A stretch of 64,000 nt of DNA, from the NCBI GenBank assembly GCA_022072455.1, contig JAJVHY010000015.1, positions 124,001-188,000 of the forward strand, given 5' to 3'. The DNA is from Verrucomicrobiia bacterium (GTDB lineage: Bacteria > Verrucomicrobiota > Verrucomicrobiia > Palsa-1439). Of this stretch, positions 58,074-64,000 are shown piece by piece. Each line of letters begins with the position of its first letter. Position 1 is the first letter of the stretch. The notes below the pieces were generated by a model that saw only the letters and a list, made by a program, of their open reading frames with translations, did no database searches and was not told where the DNA came from. The translations under genes were made by a program, and so were the position numbers.

Positions 58074-58125
58074 GGCGAGTAGCTTGTGACTACTCGCCCC
58101 AGCGGTTCTCCCCATGTAGAACTGC
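58074..58125. other. Two consecutive hairpins beside the tRNA-like segment
   Basis: GGCGAGTAG/CTACTCGCC (58074-58082 with 58090-58098) is a perfect 9-bp stem with a 7-base loop. GCGGTTCT/AGAACTGC (58102-58109 with 58118-58125) is an 8-bp stem with one G-U pair when read as RNA. With the tRNA-like fold and the hairpin at 58151 they make about 200 bases of nearly continuous secondary structure and no ORF. Confidence 0.55.
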
Positions 58126-58150
58126 GAGGATAGACGCTGTTGCCTGTTCT

Positions 58151-58180
58151 AGCGGCCACATCCGAAAGGGTGTGGCCGTT
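58151..58180 (+). terminator. Strong 11-13 bp hairpin with GAAA tetraloop
   Basis: CGGCCACATCC-GAAA-GGGTGTGGCCG forms 11 pairs (plus A-T and G-U at the base), closed by a stable C(GAAA)G tetraloop on the plus strand. A weak T-rich tail (TTGTATTT) follows. It lies just past the stop of the 238-aa minus-strand gene and could terminate either strand or cap a structured RNA. Confidence 0.45.
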
Positions 58181-58191
58181 GTATTTCGATC

Positions 58192-58908
58192 TCATATTCT
58201 TTCGTAAACATTTCCCTGCGTGCTTCTTTCAATTATTCGCACCCCAACCTCATGTTGAGCCAAACGATTGAGCACGGCACCAACGATGTCCACCGTTAGA
58301 CGCTCCTTGTGCTCAGGATATTGTTTGACGGCAAACTCAGTCAGTTCGTTCCTTCCGAACCGGTTCTGTGGTATATGTTTAATGCTCTCTGCGACTATGC
58401 TCTGAAGCGGATAACCCCGTATGATTGGCTTTTTCGTTGGCGTCAAAAGCTCGTTCTGACCAACGATAACGCGATATTTGCCAGGTAGATTGCCCCTGCG
58501 CGGCTCGACGACGGCTAAGACGCCGGTCTGGCACAACCAAAAGACGGTTGAACTCCACACATTCTGAGATAGTTGAGATGAAGGATGGTTCGATTTCTCT
58601 GCTGCCTCAAGAATCTGAGGGATTGTGAAGCTACCAGTCCAGCCTGCCAAAAAGTCCCGTATGGCTTGCCGATTGTTGCTTTTACCACTTGAAATAACCG
58701 TTCTAGGAATTGAGTCAATAACGATAGGATCGACGGGTAACTTGGTTTGGTGCTGTTTTGAAAGCGCGATTTCCTTAATCCTCAACCAAGCAGATCGCTC
58801 CTCCTCGTATGCTTTTCGCGCATGCTCAAACTGCTTGTCGAGGGTGGCGAGCTCTTTGTTTATCTGTTCAATATTCACTGGCTCACTTATTACATTAGAG
58901 TGAGCCAT
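58192..58908 (-). CDS. Unknown passenger protein of the IS element, 238 aa
   Basis: Not recognised. An N-terminal coiled coil (about residues 12-50, IEQINKELATLDKQFEHARK) is followed by two regions that look like winged-helix domains: about 75-150 (RDFLAGWTGSFTIPQILEAA, then VFWLCQTGVLAVVE) and about 165-238 (FGRNELTEFAVKQYP). This layout suggests a DNA-binding regulator. ATG 58908 is the longest start; GTG 58878 (V11) is an alternative because a palindrome and a TTGACA box overlap the first codons. Base use differs from the host genes, consistent with arrival inside the element. Confidence 0.7.
   Translation of the reverse strand: MAHSNVISEPVNIEQINKELATLDKQFEHARKAYEEERSAWLRIKEIALSKQHQTKLPVDPIVIDSIPRTVISSGKSNNRQAIRDFLAGWTGSFTIPQILEAAEKSNHPSSQLSQNVWSSTVFWLCQTGVLAVVEPRRGNLPGKYRVIVGQNELLTPTKKPIIRGYPLQSIVAESIKHIPQNRFGRNELTEFAVKQYPEHKERLTVDIVGAVLNRLAQHEVGVRIIERSTQGNVYERI
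58880..58906. promoter_or_regulatory. Palindromic operator candidate at the start of the 238-aa gene
   Basis: GGCTCACT and AGTGAGCC (8 bp each, 11-base spacer) form a perfect inverted repeat whose edge touches the ATG at 58908-58906. A TTGACA box (58915-58910, minus strand) lies immediately upstream, and TAATAA follows 17 bases after it. This would place a promoter and operator over the first ten codons and favour the GTG start at 58878. Confidence 0.45.
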
Positions 58909-58965
58909 CTGTCAAGTGTTTGATTTACACCGCTCGTTTTCCGGTCAAAAATCTCCGCAGCGCGC

Positions 58966-59100
58966 CTAACGAGGTTTTCGGTTCTTCTGGGGCGCCTTTG
59001 GCGGGATAATCGGCTTCTCAGTCAGGCGGACAGCATCCATGACCACCGATCTAGCTACCTGTGCGAAATCACCTTTGCGCTTTTTCTTTGGCTTTACCAT
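58966..59100 (-). CDS. Small basic peptide, 44 aa, in the IS element
   Basis: ATG 59098-59100 to TAG 58966-58968. The sequence starts MVKPKKKRKGDFAQVARSV and ends in a lysine/proline-rich tail (PPKAPQKNRKPR). It lies between the right inverted repeat and the 238-aa gene, on the same strand. The net charge is strongly positive, suggesting nucleic-acid binding, but there is no known motif. Too short to be sure it is translated. Confidence 0.4.
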   Translation of the reverse strand: MVKPKKKRKGDFAQVARSVVMDAVRLTEKPIIPPKAPQKNRKPR

Positions 59101-59147
59101 TCGTGAAGCGTAACACTCCGGCGAGTGTGGTCAAGACTCAGTAAATC

Positions 59148-59164
59148 GAAAGTAGCCCACTACC
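59148..59164 (-). repeat. Right terminal inverted repeat of the IS1-family element
   Basis: 17 bp, the exact complement of 56854-56870, followed directly by the second copy of GCCGGTTC. Confidence 0.92.
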
Positions 59165-59172
59165 GCCGGTTC
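59165..59172. repeat. Target-site duplication, right copy (GCCGGTTC)
   Basis: Matches 56846-56853. Removing the element plus one copy restores a short intergenic region between the serine hydrolase and nnr starts. Confidence 0.9.
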
Positions 59173-59186
59173 GTTGCTTTTGCCGG

Positions 59187-59205
59187 GGAAGTTCACTAAA
59201 CTTCC
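59187..59205. promoter_or_regulatory. Palindrome just upstream of nnr
   Basis: GGAAGTT-CACTA-AACTTCC is a perfect 7-bp inverted repeat ending 4 bases before the nnr ATG. As DNA it could be an operator; as RNA it would form a hairpin that includes the most likely ribosome-binding purines (GGGGAAG). Function not known. Confidence 0.45.
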
Positions 59206-59209
59206 GCCA

Positions 59210-60571
59210 ATGAAGGCCGTTACCACCGAACAAATCCGGCACCTCGACGAACGCACCATCGCCGCCGGCATCCCGGCCATCGAGTTGATGGAACGCGCCG
59301 GTTATGCCGTCGCCCGCACCACTTTTGCCCTGCTAAAAAAACGCGATGCCCGCTCCGTCCTCCTCTTCGCCGGCAAAGGCAACAACGGTGGCGATGCCTT
59401 CGTCGCCGCCCGGCATCTGGCCAGCGCTGGCTGCGCGGTCACGCTGACACTGCTCTGCCGGCGCGGCGAATTGCGCGGGGCCGCGCTCCATCATTTTCAA
59501 CAACTCGTCGGCGTCAAAGTCCTCGAATGGCCGGATGAACTCCCGGCGGCAGCCGTGATCGTGGACGGCCTCCTCGGGACGGGTTTCACCGGCGTCGTCC
59601 GTGAACCCTACGCTGCCGCCATCGAGTTCATGAATCACCAATCAGCTCCCATTGTCGCGATTGACGTCCCGTCGGGTTTTGCGGTGCGCGCAACTGTCAC
59701 CGTGACGATTGGCTTGCCGAAAATTGAGCTGCTGAAGAATCTCGATTCGGCCGGGCGAATTGAAGTCGCCGATATCGGGCTGAGTGGCGACGTCGTGAGC
59801 GACATCGAATTGATTGCCCCCGGTGATATTCATTTACCCGCCCGGCGGCGCAGCATGCACAAGGGCGACTGCGGTCATCTCCTCATCATCGCCGGCAGCG
59901 AAGGCTACACCGGTGCGCCGGTGTTGTGCGCCCATGCCGCCGCCCGCGCGGGTGTCGGCCTCGTGACACTGGCGGTACCGCGCGAAATCTACCCGATTGT
60001 CGCCGCGCAATGCCCACCGGAAATCATGCCCTGTCCGTTGGAATCTGTGACCGGCAAGTTTGACGCCGTGGCGATTGGCCCCGGCCTGCGCGCGCCGGTC
60101 CAACAGGATTTTTCAACGAATGTGGTGTTGGATGCCGGCGCGTTGGTCCCCGAGGCGATCCGGCCGGGCGTGGTCATCACTCCACACCCCGGTGAAATGG
60201 GCCGGTTGATCGGTAAATCGGCAACAGAAGTCCAAGCCACTCGCTGGGAAACCGCCCGGCAGTTCGCCCGCGACAAACGGGTGACGTTGGTCTTGAAGGG
60301 AGCCGGCACCGTCGTGACGGACGCCGCCAGTCCGCTCTGGATCAACGCCACCGGCAACCCCGGTATGGCCAAGGGCGGGATGGGGGATGCATTAACCGGG
60401 ATCATCGGCGCTTTACTGGCGCAAGGCCTGCCAGCCCTTGAAGCCGCCAAAGTCGGCGTCTACCTGCATGGCTTGGCCGGCGATCTGGCCGCCGATAAGC
60501 ACGGCAGCCGGTCGATGGTGACGACCGATTTAATCAATAACCTCGGTGCGGCGTTCGCGACTTTTGAATAG
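59210..60571 (+). CDS. nnr: Bifunctional NAD(P)HX epimerase/dehydratase
   Basis: 453 aa from ATG 59210, which gives the family start (MKAVTTEQIRHLDERT); a longer frame begins at 59174 close to the IS end. The N-terminal YjeF_N epimerase domain (FAGKGNNGGDAFVAARHL; VDGLLGTGFTG; IDVPSG) is followed by the C-terminal ADP/ATP-dependent dehydratase (KGDCGHLLIIAGS; VVITPHPGEMGRL; VLKGAGTVV; GNPGMAKGGMGDALTG). It repairs hydrated NAD(P)H. Odd point: after DVPSG about ten residues usual in the family (the D..TG stretch) are missing before the AVRATVTVTIG strand, so the epimerase loop is short. The IS inserted about 38 bases upstream of the start may affect its promoter. Confidence 0.93.
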   Translation: MKAVTTEQIRHLDERTIAAGIPAIELMERAGYAVARTTFALLKKRDARSVLLFAGKGNNGGDAFVAARHLASAGCAVTLTLLCRRGELRGAALHHFQQLVGVKVLEWPDELPAAAVIVDGLLGTGFTGVVREPYAAAIEFMNHQSAPIVAIDVPSGFAVRATVTVTIGLPKIELLKNLDSAGRIEVADIGLSGDVVSDIELIAPGDIHLPARRRSMHKGDCGHLLIIAGSEGYTGAPVLCAHAAARAGVGLVTLAVPREIYPIVAAQCPPEIMPCPLESVTGKFDAVAIGPGLRAPVQQDFSTNVVLDAGALVPEAIRPGVVITPHPGEMGRLIGKSATEVQATRWETARQFARDKRVTLVLKGAGTVVTDAASPLWINATGNPGMAKGGMGDALTGIIGALLAQGLPALEAAKVGVYLHGLAGDLAADKHGSRSMVTTDLINNLGAAFATFE

Positions 60572-60578
60572 CCGGCAC

Positions 60579-60607
60579 TTGCAGTTCCCCGAAAAACTCG
60601 GCATAGT
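60579..60607 (+). promoter_or_regulatory. Possible sigma70-type promoter for tRNA-Thr
   Basis: TTGCAG (60579-60584), a 17-base spacer, then CATAGT (60602-60607). The tRNA begins 15 bases later, fitting a start a few bases upstream of it. The boxes match the consensus only partly. Confidence 0.35.
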
Positions 60608-60621
60608 CGCCGCGGTGAAAC

Positions 60622-60697
60622 GCCGGCATAGCTCAATCGGTAGAGCATCTGATTTGTAATCAGAAGGTTGTCGGTTCAAGTCCGACTGTCGGCTCCA
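60622..60697 (+). tRNA. tRNA-Thr (anticodon TGT), CCA encoded
   Basis: Full cloverleaf: acceptor GCCGGCA/TGTCGGC (one G-U), D arm GCTC-AATCGGTAGA-GC (3-4 pairs), anticodon stem TCTGA/TCAGA with loop TTTGTAA (TGT at 60655-60657), T arm GTCGG-TTCAAGT-CCGAC, discriminator T and genomic CCA at 60695-60697. All conserved bases are in place. It lies between nnr and the large surface protein. Confidence 0.97.
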
Positions 60698-60726
60698 GTT
60701 TTCGTGCGAGTTGAGGAAAATTACCT

Positions 60727-63700
60727 ATGATAACCTACCTGCGTTCACTTTTGGTCGCTGCCGTTTCACTGGCCGCCTTCGCGGCTCACGCCGCCACCAT
60801 CACCGTCATCTCCATTGCCGATAGTGGCCCCGGCTCATTGCGTCAAGCCATTGCGGATGCCAACAACGGCGACACCATTGTCTTCGACCCGATTCTCGCC
60901 ACGAAAAGCATCGCGCTGACCAGCGGTGAATTGCTCATCAATAAAAACATTACGATTAACGGTTTGGGGGCGACGAATCTCGCGGTGACTGGAACGAGCA
61001 CCTCCCGCGTCTTTACGGTGACCGGCGGCGCGACCGCCACGCTCGCGGCGCTCACCATTAGTGGCGGCACCGCCACCAACGGCGGTGGCATCGCGAACTT
61101 TGCCACGCTCACCCTTAACAACGTCACCCTCACCAACAATACCGCCACCGCCGGCGGCGCGCTCTTTACCTCCAACGGCGTCCTGACCGTCAACAACTCC
61201 ACCCTCGCCGGCAATGCCGCGACGGAGGGCGGCGCGCTCTTCGTCGCCGCCGGCACCGCCACGTTCGCCAGCAGCGCGTTGGCCACCAACAATGCCGACT
61301 CCGGTGGCGCGATTGCCAACCACGGCACCGTGACGTTGACCAATGTCACTCTGACCGGCAACAGCGCCACCTTCGGCGGCGGCCTCTACTCCACCAACGG
61401 CACCGCCACCATCCGCGCCAGCGCGTTCCGCAACAACACCGCCAATGCCGGCGGCGCCGTCTACAACGATGCCGGCAACACCCTCACGCTCACCCAAGCC
61501 AGCGCCGTTACCGGCAATGGCGCGTTCGGCGGCGGCGGCCTCTATAACGAGGGTACCCTCACCGTCACCGCCAGCCTTATCGGCACCAACAACGCCCTCG
61601 ACGGCGGCGGCCTCTACAACAGTGCCACCCTCATCGTGGACGGCGCGACCGTTGCCGGCAACACAGCCGACCGCGGGGCCGGTCTCTTCTCCAGTAATGG
61701 CAGCGCCACCGTCACCAACTCCGTCCTGACCGGCAACGCCGCGAATGCCGGCGGCGGGATTTACAACGATCAACCCGGCAGCTTGCTGCTTCACACCGCC
61801 ACGGTGCACTCGAACTCCGCCACCAGCGGCGGCGGCCTCGCCACGTTTGGCGACACGCAGGTAAATCGCAGCACCATTCTCAGCAATACCGCCGTGGCTG
61901 GTGGAGGCGTTTATGCGGGCGATGGAACGACGGTGGTGGCCGGCTCGCTCGTGAGCGCGAACTCCGGCGGCGGTCTTTATAATGATGGCGGCACCCGCCT
62001 CACGGTTGTCATCAGCACACTGGCCGGCAACACCGGCGGCGCGCTTCTGAATGCCGGCACTCTCACGCTCGCCGAGAGCACCATCGCCGGCAACTCTGGC
62101 GGCGGCCTCAACAATGCCGGCACGGCGACGGTGGACAACACACTTTTCGCGGCCAACACCGGCGGCAACCTCAGCGGCGCCGTCACCTCGAAAGGCTTCA
62201 ATCTTTCTGACGATTCGACCGGCGTCGCCGCGCTCACCGCCGCCGGCGACCAGAACAACACGCCGGCCGGTCTCGACCCCGCCGGTCTCCAAAACAATGG
62301 CGGTCCCACCGCGACGATTGCGCTCGCGCCCGGCAGCGCGGCGATTGCGGCTGGCGGCTCGGTGTATCCACCGTTTGAACCGATTGTCGGTGGCGGGTTG
62401 CCGGTGTATCCACCGTTCACTGATCAACGCGGCGAACCGCGCTTCGTTTGCGGCACGATGGACATCGGCGCGTTCCAGACGGCATCCACCACGGTGCCGG
62501 CAATCGAACTTTTGGGCGGCGCGGTGGTGACGAATGAATGTCTCGCGGCGTTCGTCGATCCCGACGCGCTGGCCGGTAACACGTGCGGGGATGCGTTGAG
62601 TGTGGCCGGCGGCGGAACGCATACGCTCGCGTTGAGACAGAACGGCAGCGTCGTTGCGTGGGGCGATAATTCGTTCGGCCAAACGAGCGTCCCGGCAGAG
62701 TTGACTGACCCGGTCGCCATCGCGGCGGGTGAATTTCACAGCCTCGGTCTGCGCGAGGACGGCGTGGTGATCGCGTGGGGCCGCAACGGCAATGGGCAGT
62801 CCACCGTCCCGGCCGAGGCGACCAATATCGTTGCCATCGCCGCCGGTGGTTTCCACAGTCTCGCCGTAAACCAAGCCGGTAACGTGTTTGGCTGGGGTGA
62901 TAACACGTTTAACCAAACCACCATTCCGGTCGATCTCACCAACGCCGTCACCGTGGCGGCCGGCCGGTATCACAGTCTGGCGTTGCGCACCGACGGCACC
63001 GTCGTGGGGTGGGGCGGCGGGACGTTCACCGCTGTGCCGGAAGACGGAGTGAATTACGGTCAGGCCAATGTGCCTGGCAGTTTGAGCGACGTGGTCGCGA
63101 TTGCGGCGGGCGCGTATCACAGTTTGGCGTTGCGCGGTGATGGCCAAGTCGTGGCGTGGGGCGCGGGCTTGTCGAATCTGTTTCCCTTCGTGGATTTCGG
63201 CCAAGCGCTCGTCCCGGCGAACTTGAGCAACGTCGTTGCGATTGCCGCCGGCGGTTTCCATAGTTTGGCGCTCGGCGTCGATGGTGCCGTGACGCTGTGG
63301 GGCAACAACACTTACGGACAAAGGACGCCTCCGGCGCACTTGCATAGCGCCGCGGCGATTGCCGGCGGCACATATCACAGCCTGGCGATTGCCGATGGCG
63401 GTGCGATTGCCGGCTGGGGTTTGAATTCCAACAATCAGACCGTCGCGACGAGTGCCGTGTTGCGGTTTGATTTGTCCAATCTCATCCAGGTTAAAACCAA
63501 CGGCACCTTGACCACCTCGGGTACTGCGACGCTGACGTATTCCGTCACTGACTCGCGCGGCTTGAGCAATTCCGTCGCGCGGACAGTGATCACCACGGAC
63601 ACGACACCGCCGGTGCCCAACGTGGCGAACCTCCCGATTCTCACGAACGCCTGTTCGATCACTCTCAGCCGGCCTACCGCAACCGATGCCTGTGCCGGTG

Positions 63701-64000
63701 CCATTACCGCCACGACCAGCGATCCGACCAACTACACCGCCCGCGGCACCCACACCGTCAACTGGGTCTACACCGACCTCGCCGGCAACACCGCGACGCA
63801 GCAGCAGAGCGTCGTCATTGACCGGCCGACACCGCCGGCCATTCAATGTCCCGCCAACATCACCACCGGCACCTCGCCCGGCCAATGCGGCGCGGTGGTT
63901 TTCTTCAACACGCCGGTCACCACGCCGAACTGCGCCAGCGCGGTCATCACTCAACTGGCCGGGTTGCCCAGCGGCGCGTTGTTCCCGGTCGGCGTCACCA
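60727..64000 (+). CDS. Large secreted beta-helix / RCC1 / HYR-repeat surface protein, 3' end outside window
   Basis: Starts at ATG 60727 with GAGGA about 10 bases upstream and stays open to the right edge (over 1090 codons). Signal peptide ends near AAHAA (residue 23). Residues about 24-590 are a CSLREA/choice-of-anchor-Q beta-helix: DSGPGSLRQAIADANNGDTI, then many GNTA..GGG(I/L)YN turns, closing with MDIGAFQ. Seven RCC1-type repeats follow (AAGxxHSLAL...VxAWG), about residues 630-905, enough for a whole seven-bladed propeller. They sit inside what looks like one Ig/DUF5011-type domain, and HYR domains follow (DTTPPV; IQCPANITT). Probably exported to the cell surface, perhaps for adhesion. 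The coding DNA is C-rich and repetitive but has no stop. Confidence 0.9.
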   Translation, partial: MITYLRSLLVAAVSLAAFAAHAATITVISIADSGPGSLRQAIADANNGDTIVFDPILATKSIALTSGELLINKNITINGLGATNLAVTGTSTSRVFTVTGGATATLAALTISGGTATNGGGIANFATLTLNNVTLTNNTATAGGALFTSNGVLTVNNSTLAGNAATEGGALFVAAGTATFASSALATNNADSGGAIANHGTVTLTNVTLTGNSATFGGGLYSTNGTATIRASAFRNNTANAGGAVYNDAGNTLTLTQASAVTGNGAFGGGGLYNEGTLTVTASLIGTNNALDGGGLYNSATLIVDGATVAGNTADRGAGLFSSNGSATVTNSVLTGNAANAGGGIYNDQPGSLLLHTATVHSNSATSGGGLATFGDTQVNRSTILSNTAVAGGGVYAGDGTTVVAGSLVSANSGGGLYNDGGTRLTVVISTLAGNTGGALLNAGTLTLAESTIAGNSGGGLNNAGTATVDNTLFAANTGGNLSGAVTSKGFNLSDDSTGVAALTAAGDQNNTPAGLDPAGLQNNGGPTATIALAPGSAAIAAGGSVYPPFEPIVGGGLPVYPPFTDQRGEPRFVCGTMDIGAFQTASTTVPAIELLGGAVVTNECLAAFVDPDALAGNTCGDALSVAGGGTHTLALRQNGSVVAWGDNSFGQTSVPAELTDPVAIAAGEFHSLGLREDGVVIAWGRNGNGQSTVPAEATNIVAIAAGGFHSLAVNQAGNVFGWGDNTFNQTTIPVDLTNAVTVAAGRYHSLALRTDGTVVGWGGGTFTAVPEDGVNYGQANVPGSLSDVVAIAAGAYHSLALRGDGQVVAWGAGLSNLFPFVDFGQALVPANLSNVVAIAAGGFHSLALGVDGAVTLWGNNTYGQRTPPAHLHSAAAIAGGTYHSLAIADGGAIAGWGLNSNNQTVATSAVLRFDLSNLIQVKTNGTLTTSGTATLTYSVTDSRGLSNSVARTVITTDTTPPVPNVANLPILTNACSITLSRPTATDACAGAITATTSDPTNYTARGTHTVNWVYTDLAGNTATQQQSVVIDRPTPPAIQCPANITTGTSPGQCGAVVFFNTPVTTPNCASAVITQLAGLPSGALFPVGVT

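Larger units (their letters stand above)
56854..59164. mobile_element. IS1-family insertion element with passenger genes, 2311 bp
   Basis: The ends are perfect 17-bp inverted repeats (GGTAGTGGGCTACTTTC at 56854-56870 and its complement at 59148-59164), flanked by the 8-bp duplication GCCGGTTC. The GGTAGTG terminus and single-ORF DDE transposase place it in the IS1 family. At 2311 bp it is far longer than standard IS1 (about 0.8 kb). The extra DNA carries an AT-hook/RHH protein, a 238-aa unknown protein, a 44-aa basic peptide and a tRNA-like structured segment. Intact ends and duplication suggest a recent insertion. Composition is visibly more AT-rich than the host genes. Confidence 0.9.

Noticed and set aside
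57747-58908. Toxin-antitoxin pair made of the RHH protein and the 238-aa protein
   Set aside because: The genes are convergent and separated by the structured segment, and the larger protein has no toxin motif.
61080-62160. Short repeated DNA motifs that might be a CRISPR or minisatellite
   Set aside because: The repeats are degenerate, in frame, and encode the beta-helix turns; there are no constant repeats with unique spacers.
60835-63954. 1039-aa minus-strand ORF
   Set aside because: Antisense to the beta-helix/RCC1 protein, whose plus-strand frame has a signal peptide, ribosome site and known repeats but runs off the edge.

Overview
The window is GC-rich and its genes are almost all packed end to end. 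Its protein families (CSLREA/choice-of-anchor beta-helix, RCC1 and HYR repeats, DUF4159, DUF6785-like and OPT-like membrane proteins, giant TPR proteins, ExbB/ExbD pairs) suggest an environmental Verrucomicrobiota or related PVC bacterium. That assignment is an inference; there is no rRNA or other marker here to settle it.

1-26.1 kb, plus strand: one tightly coupled gene set. A 5'-truncated methyltransferase is followed by three nonribosomal peptide synthetases (3406, 931 and 1380 aa), a second methyltransferase, a DegT-type sugar aminotransferase, a PglC-like phosphoglycosyl transferase, a membrane-bound PglF/WbpM-like nucleotide-sugar dehydratase, an outer-membrane barrel, a short Wza-like export protein and a Wzc-like tyrosine kinase. 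Start and stop codons overlap or nearly touch from the peptide genes into the glycan genes, so peptide and glycan synthesis are probably expressed together. By hand-aligned specificity codes the large synthetase adds Gly and then D-Ser, and it ends in a C-T-TE block with no adenylation domain. The second synthetase is A-T, with an arginine-methyltransferase-like domain inserted in its A domain. The third is C-A-T-TE.

26.1-55.6 kb, minus strand, convergent with the first set: an 18-gene, 29.5-kb operon in which nearly every junction overlaps or is a few bases wide. In transcription order: three exported TPR proteins (559, 731, 2484 aa), a small protein, ExbB, two ExbD, a TonB-like protein lacking a TonB C-terminal domain, a DUF4159 protein, an unknown membrane protein, a DUF6785/OPT-like membrane protein, a 1730-aa FtsX-like permease carrying a degenerate M28-peptidase-like domain, an OPT-like transporter, an FtsX permease, an ABC ATPase, a PqqD-like protein, a second ABC ATPase and a phosphopantetheinyl transferase. 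This is the strongest candidate for an undescribed system: a proton-motive-force and ATP-driven envelope machine. The terminal PPTase can prime the carrier domains of the neighbouring synthetases.

55.7-64 kb: a serine hydrolase and nnr (NAD(P)HX repair), originally divergent neighbours, are separated by a complete 2311-bp IS1-family element (56854-59164) with 17-bp perfect inverted repeats and an 8-bp target duplication. Besides its transposase it carries an AT-hook/ribbon-helix-helix protein, a 238-aa unknown protein, a 44-aa basic peptide and a structured segment with a tRNA-like fold. Then come tRNA-Thr(TGT) and a large secreted beta-helix/RCC1/HYR protein that runs off the right edge. Long ORFs antisense to the GC-rich genes were treated as shadows.
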